A stretch of DNA of 64,000 nt, from assembly GCF_009763805.1 (NCBI RefSeq), contig NZ_CP046804.1, positions 186,001-250,000 on the forward strand. Reading direction: 5' to 3'. Positions 18,111 to 27,923 of the stretch are shown here, one piece after another. The notes under the pieces were generated by a model. The model saw nothing but the letters and a program-made list of their open reading frames with translations. It had not been told where the DNA came from and searched no databases. A program made the translations under genes and the position numbers. Position 1 is the stretch's first letter, and every line of letters begins with the position of its first letter. The stretch comes from Vibrio cidicii (lineage in GTDB: Bacteria > Pseudomonadota > Gammaproteobacteria > Enterobacterales > Vibrionaceae).

Positions 18111-19650
18111 TTAGGGCTTTGCTTTTTGCAACTCTTCACTGATCTTCTCACAATACGCTTTAACCACTGGGCGCCAAGTTTCAATCACGCTTGGGTCATC
18201 TAAGTTGTTGCCCAATTTTTGCCAAGGTTGATAGCAAGTGTCAGACGATTCTGGCTGCGCCAAGCGTTCAAACAATTGCTCTGTCGATAAAATGCGTGAG
18301 AGCGCGACAATCGAGAGCATGTAGTTGAGACGAAATGGCTCTGTTTTTCCTTGTCGATAGGAAATATCCGACAGCAAGAGATAGATAAAGGCGTTGTCGA
18401 TTCTCGAGCTGCCAACGGGAGTACGCAAAAAATCGTAGGCAGAATCAAAACTGCTGACTTTGAAATGGAGAATGCCCAGCCAGACGGTCAACTCCTCAGG
18501 CAATTGAGCGAAATAGGTTTGCAGTACTTCCAGTGCTCTTTTACGGGTACCCGTGTCGGTTTCAACCAGAGCGAAATGTCTTGCAATGTACAAAGCGGTA
18601 AATTCATCGGTGGGTTTGATTTTACCCTCGGCCATGGCTTTATCTAACTGCTCAAGCTCTCCTCTATTCCTCAGTGCCCAATCATAGCCCGTTGGCACGG
18701 GAAGGTTAAAAAAGCGCGCAATGTCTTGTTGTAGCGCCAGTAAACTGCCGCTGAGATCTTCAACATCCACTGAATAAATGGCTTTAAACACTACCTTCTC
18801 TGATCTGGAAGACTGAATCCGTGCTTCAGCTTGGAGATGCTGTTGGTCTTGCGTGTCTTTTAAGCGAATGTTCAATGCGTAATCACTGCGACGAACATTT
18901 TTAGCGCCAGGAAAATAAGGGCCGTGTTCGAGTGGAGAAACGAAATAATCTGGCGAGTCCTGATTGACGACATCGGTGTATGGATATTCAATCTGTTGCT
19001 CTAGGATAAGCGCTTTGATCGCTTTGCGATGTGAAACTCGCTAGAGATCCAATGGCATCAACTCGATTAAGCAATAATTCTCGCAGTTGAATCGCTTGAT
19101 GCTCACGCGCTTTTTCGATTGCTGTGTGCTTCTCATGCCAATAAAGGTAACTCAAGGTGCATGCGACTAGCGCGAATACGGTACACAGCAAAGAGAGAAG
19201 ACGTATTATCTGGGGATAGCCTGAGGAAACTTTGGCCTCTGGTTGCGGAGAGACGCTAGAAGACGGTTCGTCGTCAGGAGCAGGAGATAGCGTTTTCAGT
19301 GCGATATGCCCCAAACTGAAGAAGTAACCTTTCCGCGGATAAGTAACGAGAATCTTGGTGGCGTCTTCAGTGGGTAAGTGCTTCTGTAGCAAGGCTCTTA
19401 AGGTTGAAATGCGGTTAGTGAGCACATTACGCGAGATGAAATCACTTTGCCAAATAGTCTGAATAATGGTGTCAGCAGAGAGAGGCTCACCGACATGGGT
19501 GAGAAGCAGTTCAATTAACTCGGCTGTTCTAGGTTCAAGATCGATGATTTCGTCATCGAGAACAAGCGCTCTGGTGATAGGGTCATATTCTAACTGGCAG
19601 ATTAGAATATGACATTGCTGTTCTTTCGCTTTGGTTAAAAAATCTTGCAT
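18111..19650 (-). CDS. ToxR/CadC-type membrane-bound transcriptional regulator (one-base frameshift)
   Basis: The N-terminus (about residues 15-112) is an OmpR/PhoB-type winged helix with LEPRTAELIELLLTHVGEPLS and YPRKGYFF. A proline/serine linker and one membrane helix (about 150-172) follow, then a periplasmic domain of about 340 residues. The reading frame breaks at 19033-19037 where GTTTC (minus strand) replaces GTTC; deleting one T joins SLAS to SHRKAIKAL and yields 512 residues. This architecture means direct signal transfer across the membrane to DNA. The barrel and lipoprotein genes just downstream are plausible targets (inference). ATG at 19650 preferred; a GTG lies one codon earlier. 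Confidence 0.82.
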
Positions 19651-19734
19651 CACATTGGGTTACGTCATGAACACTATAGATAGTCTATAGCACTTTCACA
19701 GGCCAAAACAGGACAATATGTCATAAGCTTGACG

Positions 19735-20334
19735 TCAAGAATAATTCACCTTGTAACGATGGGGTTTATGATTCATGGCGAGCACGAGATTTAAAGCGAA
19801 CGCACCGAGAATCGAGAGTAAAATCGTGTTTGGCGTCACAAAGAAAAACGAGGCAGCCAGAATCGCTGCGTCAATCGCCATCTGAGATTTTCCAACCGAA
19901 ATACCGAATTTGTCCTGCACATAAAGGCACAAAACATTGAAACCACCAAGACTGGAACGGTGACGAAACAAGATAAGCATTCCCAAACCCATGAAAAGCC
20001 CACCAGCAATCGCGCAGTAGACCGGATGGATGTTATCGACAGAGATGACTAAATACAGGTTATCGGCAAAAATAGAGACTAAAGCGCCAGAAATCGCACT
20101 ATTAAAAGCAAATCGTCTGCCATAACGTCGCCACGCAAGCAAATAGAAAGGACAGTTGCTCAAAAAGTACAACAATCCAAACGTGAATGGAGTAAACTGA
20201 GACACCAGCAAAGCGAGCCCCGTAGTGCCACCTGTAAGAAGATGTGCCGATTGCAGAAAGAAGACGCCTTGGGCGACCAGAAAGGTGCCAGTTAGGATAG
20301 CAATCCAGTCCTCTTTGTGTGAGTGTTTTTCCAT
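19735..20334 (-). CDS. YitT family membrane protein
   Basis: A 199-residue inner-membrane protein with about five hydrophobic helices. It matches the YitT/DUF161 family: LTGGTTGLALL near the N-terminus and the Gly-rich GGLFMGLGMLILFRHRSSLGGFNVL segment. Substrate unknown. AGGAA precedes the ATG. It is divergent from glyA, the same position as in other Vibrio as I recall. A 346-bp gap to glyA holds the glyA control region. Confidence 0.85.
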   Translation of the reverse strand: MEKHSHKEDWIAILTGTFLVAQGVFFLQSAHLLTGGTTGLALLVSQFTPFTFGLLYFLSNCPFYLLAWRRYGRRFAFNSAISGALVSIFADNLYLVISVDNIHPVYCAIAGGLFMGLGMLILFRHRSSLGGFNVLCLYVQDKFGISVGKSQMAIDAAILAASFFFVTPNTILLSILGAFALNLVLAMNHKPHRYKVNYS

Positions 20335-20501
20335 CAGTTCCTAAATTTAATGCGCAAGAAGGGGCGAGCATAGTAGTCAAAAGCCGATCTTTTCGGTAGC
20401 TAGACGACTAAAATTAGGGTAAACCTATGTAATTGTTGTTTTACAGGGTGTAAAACGCAAAAATTGACAGTTGAAGTCGCATCCTTGTCATCATCATCGG
20501 T

Positions 20502-20515
20502 GAAGATGAATCTTC
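20502..20515. repeat. Inverted repeat in the glyA upstream region
   Basis: GAAGAT-GA-ATCTTC, a perfect 6+6 palindrome about 165 bp before glyA. It may be a regulator site; it does not fit the MetR consensus TGAA-N5-TTCA exactly. Confidence 0.3.
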
Positions 20516-20607
20516 TCAAATGTCATCATGAAAAAACTGCATAAGAAAAGTGAACTTTTCTCTTTATGACCTAGATCAAATTATGTAGAATGCGCGCCAT
20601 TACGGTG

Positions 20608-20623
20608 ACGAAAACGTTTGCGT
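20608..20623 (+). promoter_or_regulatory. PurR operator of glyA
   Basis: ACGAAAACGTTTGCGT is the reverse complement of the PurR consensus ACGCAAACGTTTTCGT, a full 16-base match. It lies between a possible -10 (TAGAAT, 20585-20590) and the glyA start. PurR with hypoxanthine or guanine is known to repress glyA in E. coli, so glyA should join the purine regulon here. Confidence 0.88.
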
Positions 20624-20680
20624 TGGGTCATTCGACAGTTTTTTTGCAACTTTCAGTCTAATCTGAGTCAGGAGATACAG

Positions 20681-21932
20681 ATGCTTAAGCGTGATATGAA
20701 TATCGCTGATTACGATCCGGAGCTATTCGCAGCTATCCAGGAAGAAACCCTTCGTCAGGAAGAGCACATCGAACTGATTGCTTCTGAAAACTACACCAGC
20801 CCACGTGTAATGGAAGCGCAAGGTTCTCAGCTAACTAACAAATACGCAGAAGGCTACCCAGGTAAGCGTTACTACGGTGGTTGCGAGTATGTCGATAAAG
20901 CCGAATCTCTGGCGATTGACCGAGCTTGCCAACTGTTTGGTTGTGAATATGCAAACGTTCAGCCGCATTCTGGCTCTCAAGCGAACAGCGCGGTATACAT
21001 GGCACTGCTTAACCCTGGCGATACCGTGTTGGGCATGAGCCTAGCGCACGGCGGTCACTTGACGCACGGCTCACCAGTTAACTTCTCTGGTAAACACTAC
21101 AATGTCATCCCTTATGGCATTGATGAAGCAGGTCAAATCAATTACGACGAAATGGAAGCCCTTGCTCTTGAGCACAAGCCGAAGATGATCATCGGTGGCT
21201 TCTCTGCCTACTCTCAAATTGTTGATTGGAAGCGCATGCGTGAAATCGCGGATAAAGTCGGTGCTTATCTGTTTGTCGATATGGCGCATGTTGCCGGTCT
21301 AATTGCCGCAGGCGTTTACCCAACGCCCGTTTCCACACGCGCACGTTGTGACCACCACAACACACAAAACGCTCGCTGGTCCTCGCGGTGGTTTGATTTT
21401 GTCAAACGCTGGCGAAGATATGTATAAGAAACTGAACTCTGCGGTATTCCCTGGTGGCCAAGGTGGCCCTCTGATGCACGTGATCGCGGGTAAAGCGGTC
21501 GCGTTCAAAGAAGCGATGGAACCAGAGTTCAAGGCGTACCAAGAACGTGTGGTGAAAAATGCCAAAGCGATGGTGGCTCAGTTCCAAGCTCGCGGTTACA
21601 AGATTGTTTCTAACAGCACAGAAAACCATCTGTTCCTTGTGGATCTGATCGACAAAGAGATCACCGGTAAAGATGCTGATGCTGCGTTGGGTGCTGCTAA
21701 CATTACAGTCAACAAAAACTCAGTGCCAAACGATCCACGCAGCCCATTTGTGACTTCTGGTATCCGTGTTGGTACGCCTGCGATCACTCGCCGTGGCTTT
21801 ACTGAAGCTGATGCAACCAATCTGGCTGATTGGATGTGCGATGTACTAGATAACATCGGTAACGATGATGTGATTGCGGCCACCAAAGCGAAAGTACTGG
21901 AAATCTGCCAGCGTCTTCCGGTTTACGCATAA
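20681..21932 (+). CDS. glyA: Serine hydroxymethyltransferase (one-base frameshift)
   Basis: GlyA converts serine and tetrahydrofolate to glycine and 5,10-methylene-THF with PLP. N-terminal signatures [15 protein letters not shown] and the PLP-binding region [15 protein letters not shown] (Schiff-base Lys) are present, but in different frames. At 21329-21333 GTTTC stands for GTTC; dropping one T gives [16 protein letters not shown] and a 416-residue protein, the normal length. As the enzyme is central to one-carbon metabolism I regard this as a sequence error. ATG at 20681 follows CAGGAG. Followed by its own terminator. Confidence 0.95.
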
Positions 21933-21951
21933 GTATTAAAGTAATAAAAGA

Positions 21952-21977
21952 AAGGCTTCCCATGCGGAAGCCTTTTT
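21952..21977 (+). terminator. Terminator of glyA
   Basis: AAGGCTTCC / GGAAGCCTT stem with a 5-base loop and a T run, 20 bp past the stop codon. Confidence 0.88.
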
Positions 21978-22008
21978 GTTTAGTTAAAAAACACAATCGA
22001 ATAAGAGA

Positions 22009-22344
22009 TTATTTCTCTTTCGAGATACTCAGCAAAGAGCCAGATTTACACTGGAATGAGTAGTAGTTTGATGTCTCGCTAAATTTACCCAACCCTTCAC
22101 CATCACAATAATCGATATTGATATCACGCATAGTATTGAGTGTTTCTTCGCTGTTGAGCGCAAATTTTGCCCCATCGGCACAGACGATGCGCACACGACC
22201 ATCTTTGCTCACCGAGTAAATTTTTACTTCCGTGTTGCACAGTTCAAAAGATGCTTCGCGGTAATTATCTTGCGCGGTGTTTTGTTGTGCGCACCCCGCC
22301 AGGAAAGCCGTAGAGAGCAGGGCGATAAATCCAAACTTATTCAT
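22009..22344 (-). CDS. Small hypothetical lipoprotein
   Basis: A 111-residue protein with a signal peptide and lipobox LAGC (Cys18), followed by AQQ. Four further Cys in the mature part (C-N-T, C-A-D, C-D-G, C-K-S) could form two disulfides in the periplasm. No family recognised. It stands alone between convergent glyA and lipA. Confidence 0.72.
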   Translation of the reverse strand: MNKFGFIALLSTAFLAGCAQQNTAQDNYREASFELCNTEVKIYSVSKDGRVRIVCADGAKFALNSEETLNTMRDINIDYCDGEGLGKFSETSNYYSFQCKSGSLLSISKEK

Positions 22345-22483
22345 TCTAAAAAATCCTTTGTGTTGGGAATGCTAATGAGCATAGTTAACCGAGATGATAT
22401 GCACTTGCATCAAGCCTATATAAATGGTGTTGAGATGACAACCCATCGCAAGGTTAAACCTCAGTAACGTAGATGAGATGAGA

Positions 22484-22521
22484 CAAATAAAAAGGCTGAA
22501 CGTGATATACATTCAGCCTTT
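22484..22521 (-). terminator. Terminator of the lipA operon
   Basis: AAAGGCTGAA / TTCAGCCTTT, 10-bp stem with an 11-base loop, followed on the minus strand by TTTTTATTT. It lies 17 bp past lipA. Confidence 0.88.
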
Positions 22522-22537
22522 GCAATATTATGGACGG

Positions 22538-23503
22538 TTACTTGACTTCCAGACCTTGCGCTTGCATATCTGCATGGTAAGAAGAGCGTACGAATGGACC
22601 ACAAGCCGCATGAGTAAAGCCCAGTTCTAATGCAATCTCTTTCAGTTCATCAAATTCTTCTGGCGGAACATAACGTTCTACTGGGAGGTGATGACGGCTT
22701 GGTGCCAAGTACTGACCGAGTGTCAGCATGGTGACACCGTGCGCACGTAGATCTTTCAGTACTTCGATGATCTCTTCTTTGGTTTCACCTAGGCCCATCA
22801 TCAGGCCTGATTTAGTCGGCACACTAGGATGTTGCTCTTTGAACTTCTTCAGCAAATCCAGTGACCACTGATAATTCGCACCTGGTCGCGCCTTGCGGTA
22901 AAGACGCGGCGCGGTTTCTAAATTGTGGTTAAACACATCTGGCGGGTTATCTTTCAATGCGTCTAACGCAACGTCCATACGGCCACGAAAGTCCGGCACC
23001 AGTGTTTCGATGCGAATGTGTGGATTGAGTGCACGGATTTCTCGGTTGCAATCGGCAAAGTGTTTCGCTCCGCCATCACGTAGATCGTCACGGTCAACCG
23101 ATGTCACCACCACGTACTTGAGTTTCATATCGGCGATGGTTTTAGCTAACTTGGTCGGCTCTTCCGCTTCTGGTGGTAATGGTCGGCCATGAGCTACATC
23201 ACAAAATGGGCAGCGACGGGTGCAGATTGCGCCCAAGATCATAAAGGTGGCGGTGCCGTGGTTAAAACATTCAGCAAGGTTAGGACAAGACGCCTCTTCA
23301 CAAACGGAATGGAGATTGTTTTTACGCATGGCCGCTTTGATGTCTTGAATACGTTGACTGTCAGAAGGCAGTTTGATCTTCATCCAAGCGGGCTTACGTA
23401 ACATCTCTTTCTGCTCAGTCGGCATGTTCTTGACTGGAATCAGGGCCATTTTGTCAGCGTCACGATATTTAACGCCTTTTTCCATCTGAATTGGTTTACT
23501 CAT
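22538..23503 (-). CDS. lipA: Lipoyl synthase
   Basis: A 321-residue radical-SAM enzyme that inserts sulfur into octanoyl groups on lipoyl domains. The auxiliary cluster motif [12 protein letters not shown] and the radical-[11 protein letters not shown] are intact, as is the C-terminal VRSSYHAD with the conserved Arg-Ser. Its ATG overlaps the lipB stop by 4 bp, so the pair are translationally coupled. Confidence 0.97.
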   Translation of the reverse strand: MSKPIQMEKGVKYRDADKMALIPVKNMPTEQKEMLRKPAWMKIKLPSDSQRIQDIKAAMRKNNLHSVCEEASCPNLAECFNHGTATFMILGAICTRRCPFCDVAHGRPLPPEAEEPTKLAKTIADMKLKYVVVTSVDRDDLRDGGAKHFADCNREIRALNPHIRIETLVPDFRGRMDVALDALKDNPPDVFNHNLETAPRLYRKARPGANYQWSLDLLKKFKEQHPSVPTKSGLMMGLGETKEEIIEVLKDLRAHGVTMLTLGQYLAPSRHHLPVERYVPPEEFDELKEIALELGFTHAACGPFVRSSYHADMQAQGLEVK

Positions 23504-24156
23504 GCTTCTCTTACTTCTGCTTCTGTGCTGAATGTCACTTGCTCATAACCAAGCAAATTGACCAGTTCTTTGATTAGTTGCTGCTCTATCGTTGCGAGTT
23601 CGTTGGGGCCTCCAAGCTCACTCACTTGGACCATTTCCATTCCTTGATAACCGCAAGGGTTGATACGCAGGAAAGGGGAGAGATCCATATTGACGTTGAG
23701 AGCCAAACCGTGAAATGAGCACCCTTTACGGATACGCAGGCCCAATGAGCAGATCTTTTTTCCATCCACGTAGACGCCCGGAGCATCCGGTCGTGCTGCA
23801 GAATCGATATTGTAGGCTTTTAGGGTATTAATTACGAGATGCTCTATCGTAGTGACGAGATCGCGCACCCCTAATTTTTTGCGACGAAGGTTAATCAAGA
23901 AGTAGACCACCAATTGTCCCGGCCCGTGATACGTAACCTGTCCGCCTCGATCACTTTGCACGACAGGAATATCTCCTGTATTGAGCAAATGTTCGGCTTT
24001 TCCTGCTTGGCCTTGAGTAAATACGGGGTTGTGTTCTACCAACCACACTTCGTCACGGGTCTCTTCGCTACGTTGGTCGGTAAATTGGTGCATCGCCTGC
24101 CAGACTGGGGAGTAGTCTTGTCTACCAAGGCGCTTTACTACCAGTTGATTGTGCAT
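23500..24156 (-). CDS. lipB: Octanoyltransferase
   Basis: A 218-residue enzyme that moves octanoate from ACP to lipoyl domains. Conserved [14 protein letters not shown], the catalytic Lys in [19 protein letters not shown] and catalytic Cys in INPCGYQG are visible. It lies 178 bp after ybeD; that gap contains a hairpin. Coupled to lipA. Confidence 0.97.
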   Translation of the reverse strand: MHNQLVVKRLGRQDYSPVWQAMHQFTDQRSEETRDEVWLVEHNPVFTQGQAGKAEHLLNTGDIPVVQSDRGGQVTYHGPGQLVVYFLINLRRKKLGVRDLVTTIEHLVINTLKAYNIDSAARPDAPGVYVDGKKICSLGLRIRKGCSFHGLALNVNMDLSPFLRINPCGYQGMEMVQVSELGGPNELATIEQQLIKELVNLLGYEQVTFSTEAEVREA

Positions 24157-24280
24157 ACTTTATCCTGTCATCGCTTAATAAAGTTTTTGCATTATAAACC
24201 TGTTCAGCGGTTTGAACTATATGTCTGTAACAGCTTTTTAACTCATTGGTGTAAGTTCTTATATCTATCCATATGATAAA

Positions 24281-24309
24281 TATAAAGAAAGCAGCAAATT
24301 GCTGCTTTC
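24281..24309 (-). terminator. Hairpin after ybeD
   Basis: GAAAGCAGC / GCTGCTTTC, 9-bp stem, followed on the minus strand by TTTATATTTAT. An imperfect Rho-independent terminator between ybeD and lipB; readthrough is likely. Confidence 0.6.
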
Positions 24310-24334
24310 AAAAAAAATTTAATCTATCAAAAAA

Positions 24335-24613
24335 TTATAGAACCATGCGAACGATATCAATCTCGCCCAGCTCTTTATACAGAGTTTCAACCTGCTCGAT
24401 AGAGGTGGCGGTGATATTGATGGAAACGGAGTGATAATTGCCTTTTGCACTCGGTTTGACCGCTGGACTGTAATCACCCGGTGCGTGACGCTGAATCACC
24501 GCCAGCACTTTTTCTGGTAGCTCAGGCTTAGCGTAACCCATAACCTTGTAGGTAAATGAACAAGGAAACTCAAGAAGATCTTTTAATTTGGCGTCAGAGT
24601 TGATGGTTAGCAT
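24335..24613 (-). CDS. ybeD: YbeD family protein
   Basis: A 92-residue DUF493 protein ([36 protein letters not shown]). Always found between dacA and lipB in this group; in E. coli it has an ACT-like fold. Its role is not established, though linkage suggests lipoate or regulatory functions. Confidence 0.9.
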   Translation of the reverse strand: MLTINSDAKLKDLLEFPCSFTYKVMGYAKPELPEKVLAVIQRHAPGDYSPAVKPSAKGNYHSVSINITATSIEQVETLYKELGEIDIVRMVL

Positions 24614-24687
24614 TGAGAATAACTCCAGGTTGATATTCGGTTGTGCGGGGCGAAATAGTACTGTCTATCGGTTGTGATCTCAAGAGC

Positions 24688-24714
24688 AATAAAGCCGCCC
24701 AAAAGGCGGCTTAA
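24688..24714 (-). terminator. Hairpin after dacA
   Basis: AAGCCGCC / GGCGGCTT stem around an A-rich loop, with a short T run on the minus strand. It separates dacA from ybeD, probably as a partial terminator. Confidence 0.65.
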
Positions 24715-24733
24715 AATAACTCATTGTTTTGGC

Positions 24734-25915
24734 TTAGAACAAGCTCTTGAGTAGCAGCACAATGTAATCCCATAGTCGGCTGAACAGACTGCCTTCTTCG
24801 ACGGTTTCCAGTGCCATCAGCGGGTACTGCGCGACGTCTTCGCCATCGGCTTGATAGTAAAGCTTACCGACGATGTCGCCCTTCTTGATCGGGGCTTGCA
24901 GCTCTTTCTCTAGTACAAAGCTAGCGGTCAGATTTTTTGCTTGTCCGCGTGGCAGGGTGACATAAGTATCTTCGTTCACACCGAGCGCCAAGGTGTCTTT
25001 GTTACCCATCCAGATTTTCTCTTCAACAAACGTTTCTCCCGCTTTGTGCGGTGCCACTGTTTCGAAAAAGCGAAAGCCGTAGCTGAGCAGTTTTTTGCTC
25101 TCAGATTTACGGGCGTTCATATCTTTGGTACCCATTACAACCGCGATCAGGCGCATCTTACCTTCAGTTGCTGAACTGACTAGGCTGTAACCCGCGTTGT
25201 CAGTATGACCAGTTTTAATACCGTCCACGTTCATGCTTTTATCCCACAGCAGGCCGTTACGGTTGTACTGAGTAATGCCGTTGTAGGTGAATTTTTTCTC
25301 TGCGTAGATACGGTATTCTTCCGGCACGTCACGGATCAACGCTTGACCTAAAAGAGCCATATCATAAGGAGTTGAGTAAAGGTTTGGATTGTCTAGGCCA
25401 TGTACGTTGGCAAAGTGGGTATTGCTCATACCAATTGAGCTTGCCCAAGCGTTCATCAGGTCAACGAAGGCATCTTCTGAACCGGCGATATGCTCTGCCA
25501 TAGCGACACACGCATCATTGCCAGACTGAATGATGATCCCGCGGTTAAGCTCTTTGACTTTGACCGTTGTGCCAACTTCAATGAACATTTTTGACGAATC
25601 AGGGAAGTTCTTTGCCCAAGCGTTTTTGCTGATCACCACATCGTCGTCGAGGTTGATGTTTCCTCTGCCTAACTCTTGGCCAATGACATAGCTGGTCATC
25701 ATTTTAGTTAAGCTCGCTGGCGAGAGTTTGGTGTCCATCTCTTTTTCAGCTAAAACCTTGCCTGAATGGTAATCCATTAGAACAAAACCTTTCGCGGCGA
25801 TCTGTGGAGCGTCAGGAACCACGACGGGAGCAGCAGAAACTGAGTGAGCTAGCGTTGCAGAAAATGCAAGGGAAGAAACGAGAATTGATTTCACAAGTTT
25901 TGTCGTTTTGTTCAT
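24734..25915 (-). CDS. dacA: D-alanyl-D-alanine carboxypeptidase (PBP5 type)
   Basis: A 393-residue low-molecular-mass penicillin-binding protein that trims pentapeptide side chains in the periplasm. It has a signal peptide, the active-site SLTK (in SPASLTKMM), SGN (QSGNDACVAM) and KTG (IKTGHTDNAG) motifs, and a C-terminal amphipathic helix (LFSRLWDYIVLLLKSLF) that anchors it to the membrane. Located after rlpA in the elongation gene cluster. Confidence 0.95.
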   Translation of the reverse strand: MNKTTKLVKSILVSSLAFSATLAHSVSAAPVVVPDAPQIAAKGFVLMDYHSGKVLAEKEMDTKLSPASLTKMMTSYVIGQELGRGNINLDDDVVISKNAWAKNFPDSSKMFIEVGTTVKVKELNRGIIIQSGNDACVAMAEHIAGSEDAFVDLMNAWASSIGMSNTHFANVHGLDNPNLYSTPYDMALLGQALIRDVPEEYRIYAEKKFTYNGITQYNRNGLLWDKSMNVDGIKTGHTDNAGYSLVSSATEGKMRLIAVVMGTKDMNARKSESKKLLSYGFRFFETVAPHKAGETFVEEKIWMGNKDTLALGVNEDTYVTLPRGQAKNLTASFVLEKELQAPIKKGDIVGKLYYQADGEDVAQYPLMALETVEEGSLFSRLWDYIVLLLKSLF

Positions 25916-26006
25916 GGTAATTCTATTTTTTGGTTAATTGTCCATATCTTAACAGATTCGTACTGTAAGTCAGAGCGTCTAACACTAGAAAGTGTTGTGC
26001 CGCATG

Positions 26007-26801
26007 TCAACGTGCCACGGTGTACTTTTTGATGAAGGCGCTTTGGTAACCCGCTAACTTAACCTGATCGAGCAGTTGTTGCGTCAGAGAATAGTCAGTA
26101 AATGGCCCTAACATCAGCCTATGTATTTCGTCGTTACTGTCGAGAAATGTCTCGACCTTAAGACTTTGACTCAAATCTTGCGCTAAAGTTCGCGCTTTTT
26201 CCGCGGATTTCGAACTGAGTACTTGCACTGTGTAACGCGGGTGATTTTGCAGTGATTTGGCATCGGTAGGTGGATCAAACGTCAGCACTTCAATCTTAAC
26301 ATTCGCCGTACCCGTTTTGAGCACGTCCAACTTATAGGCAGCGGCGTAGCTCAGATCGATGATTCGACCTTCGTGGAACGGCCCGCGATCATTGACGCGC
26401 ACTATGGTGCTTCTGCCGTTATCTTGATTGGTGACTTTGACATAACTAGGCAGTGGCAGGGTTTTGTGTGCGGCGGTCATCGAATACATGTCGTAGATTT
26501 CGCCGTTTGAGGTTAAGTGCCCCTGAAATTTAGAGCCGTACCACGACGCAATGCCAGATTCGCGAAAACCTTTGGCATCGCGAACGATCTTATATTCCTG
26601 GCCTCGCAGCGTGTAGTCGCGATTTCCACCCAAACTGTAAGGTTCGTAGCGAGGATGCGCATCTTCGATGTGTGCGACTGAAATGGGCTGGTCCGGCGCG
26701 ACGTCCGATTCTAACGCGTAACGTCCGGTCGGTGCAGAGCTGCATCCTACCAATAAGATCGTAACAAAGCTGAGTAGCGATAAATGGGTCGAATAGTGCA
26801 T
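26007..26801 (-). CDS. rlpA: Rare lipoprotein A, septal lytic transglycosylase
   Basis: A 264-residue lipoprotein: signal peptide with lipobox LVGC (Cys20), a double-psi beta-barrel (GIASWYGSKFQGHLTSNGEIYD with the catalytic Glu; RVNDRGPFHEGRIIDLSYAAA) and a C-terminal SPOR domain (YTVQVLSS to the end) that binds denuded glycan at the septum. Its ATG overlaps the rodA stop (TAATG). Confidence 0.94.
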   Translation of the reverse strand: MHYSTHLSLLSFVTILLVGCSSAPTGRYALESDVAPDQPISVAHIEDAHPRYEPYSLGGNRDYTLRGQEYKIVRDAKGFRESGIASWYGSKFQGHLTSNGEIYDMYSMTAAHKTLPLPSYVKVTNQDNGRSTIVRVNDRGPFHEGRIIDLSYAAAYKLDVLKTGTANVKIEVLTFDPPTDAKSLQNHPRYTVQVLSSKSAEKARTLAQDLSQSLKVETFLDSNDEIHRLMLGPFTDYSLTQQLLDQVKLAGYQSAFIKKYTVAR

Positions 26802-27923
26802 TAGGTCGCCTTTGAGAATGCTTTGCGATGGGTGTGAATTGACATCAAAATGCCAAAACCGGCCATCAAGGTCACCATGGAAGTACCACCGTAGCTGATG
26901 AGGGGAAGTGGTACACCCACCACTGGCAATATCCCACTGACCATGCCGATGTTGACAAAAATGTAGACGAAGAAACTGAGCACCACACTGCCTGCCATCA
27001 TGCGGCCAAATGCGGTTTGCGCTTGTGAGGCTAAGTATAAGCCGCGGCCAATAATAAACAGATAAAGCGAGAGTAATAACAAGAAACCGACCATGCCCCA
27101 TTCTTCGGCAATCACCGCAAAAATAAAGTCGGTATGGCGTTCTGGCAAGAACTCAAGCTGCGATTGGGTGCCTTGCAACCAACCTTTACCAGAGATGCCG
27201 CCGGAGCCAATCGCTATCTTGCTTTGAATGATGTGATAGCCCGCGCCGAGCGGATCCGATTCCGGGTTAAACAGTGTGCGTACGCGGGTTTTCTGGTATT
27301 CGTGCATCAAGAAAAACCATAACACGGGGATGAATCCGCCCAGTGCGACCGCGGCGGCTGCGATAATGCGCCAACTGATGCCAGCAAGAAAGATAACAAA
27401 AATGCCTGATGCCGCAATAAGGATGGATGTGCCTAGGTCGGGCTGTTTGGCGATTAAAATTGTCGGTACAAACACCATCGCCATGGCGATGCACAGTGTT
27501 TTGAACGTCGGCGGGAGAGGACGACGTCCAATGTAACGCGCCACCATTAAAGGGACGGCAAGCTTGAGTAGTTTCTGAGGGCTGGAAACGGACAAAGCCA
27601 AGATTGAGCCAGCGCTGTGCGCCTTTTGACGCCTCACCAAAGAATAGTACGCCGAACAGCAAAGCGACGCCAGTGACAAACATCAGTGGGGCCAGTGCTT
27701 CGTAAGTACGCGGAGACAGTTGCGCCAACACCAGCATCACCACGGTGGCTAACACCATACGCATGGCTTGTCGGTCCATCATTGCCAAACTCTGTCCACT
27801 GGCGCTGTACATCACCACCAAACCAAAGCCCATCAGTAGCAAAATGCCCAGTAACAACGGCAAGTCGATATGCAGGCGTTCAAACATTGCCCGGTTCTTA
27901 CCTGTGGATGGATCAAGCTTCAT
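26801..27923 (-). CDS. rodA: Rod-shape glycosyltransferase RodA (one-base frameshift)
   Basis: RodA is the SEDS peptidoglycan polymerase of the elongasome, partner of PBP2. The N-terminal third ends in FVRFQPSE and the rest resumes as [15 protein letters not shown] in another frame; the break is GTTTC at 27571-27575 (plus strand) for GTTC. Removing one base gives 373 residues with about ten membrane helices, including [15 protein letters not shown] near the C-terminus. Essential for rod shape, so a sequence error is likely. TAATG overlaps link it to mrdA and rlpA. Confidence 0.94.

Noticed and set aside
20335..20680. Glycine riboswitch upstream of glyA.
   Set aside because: No tandem glycine aptamer pattern visible; the PurR box explains likely control.
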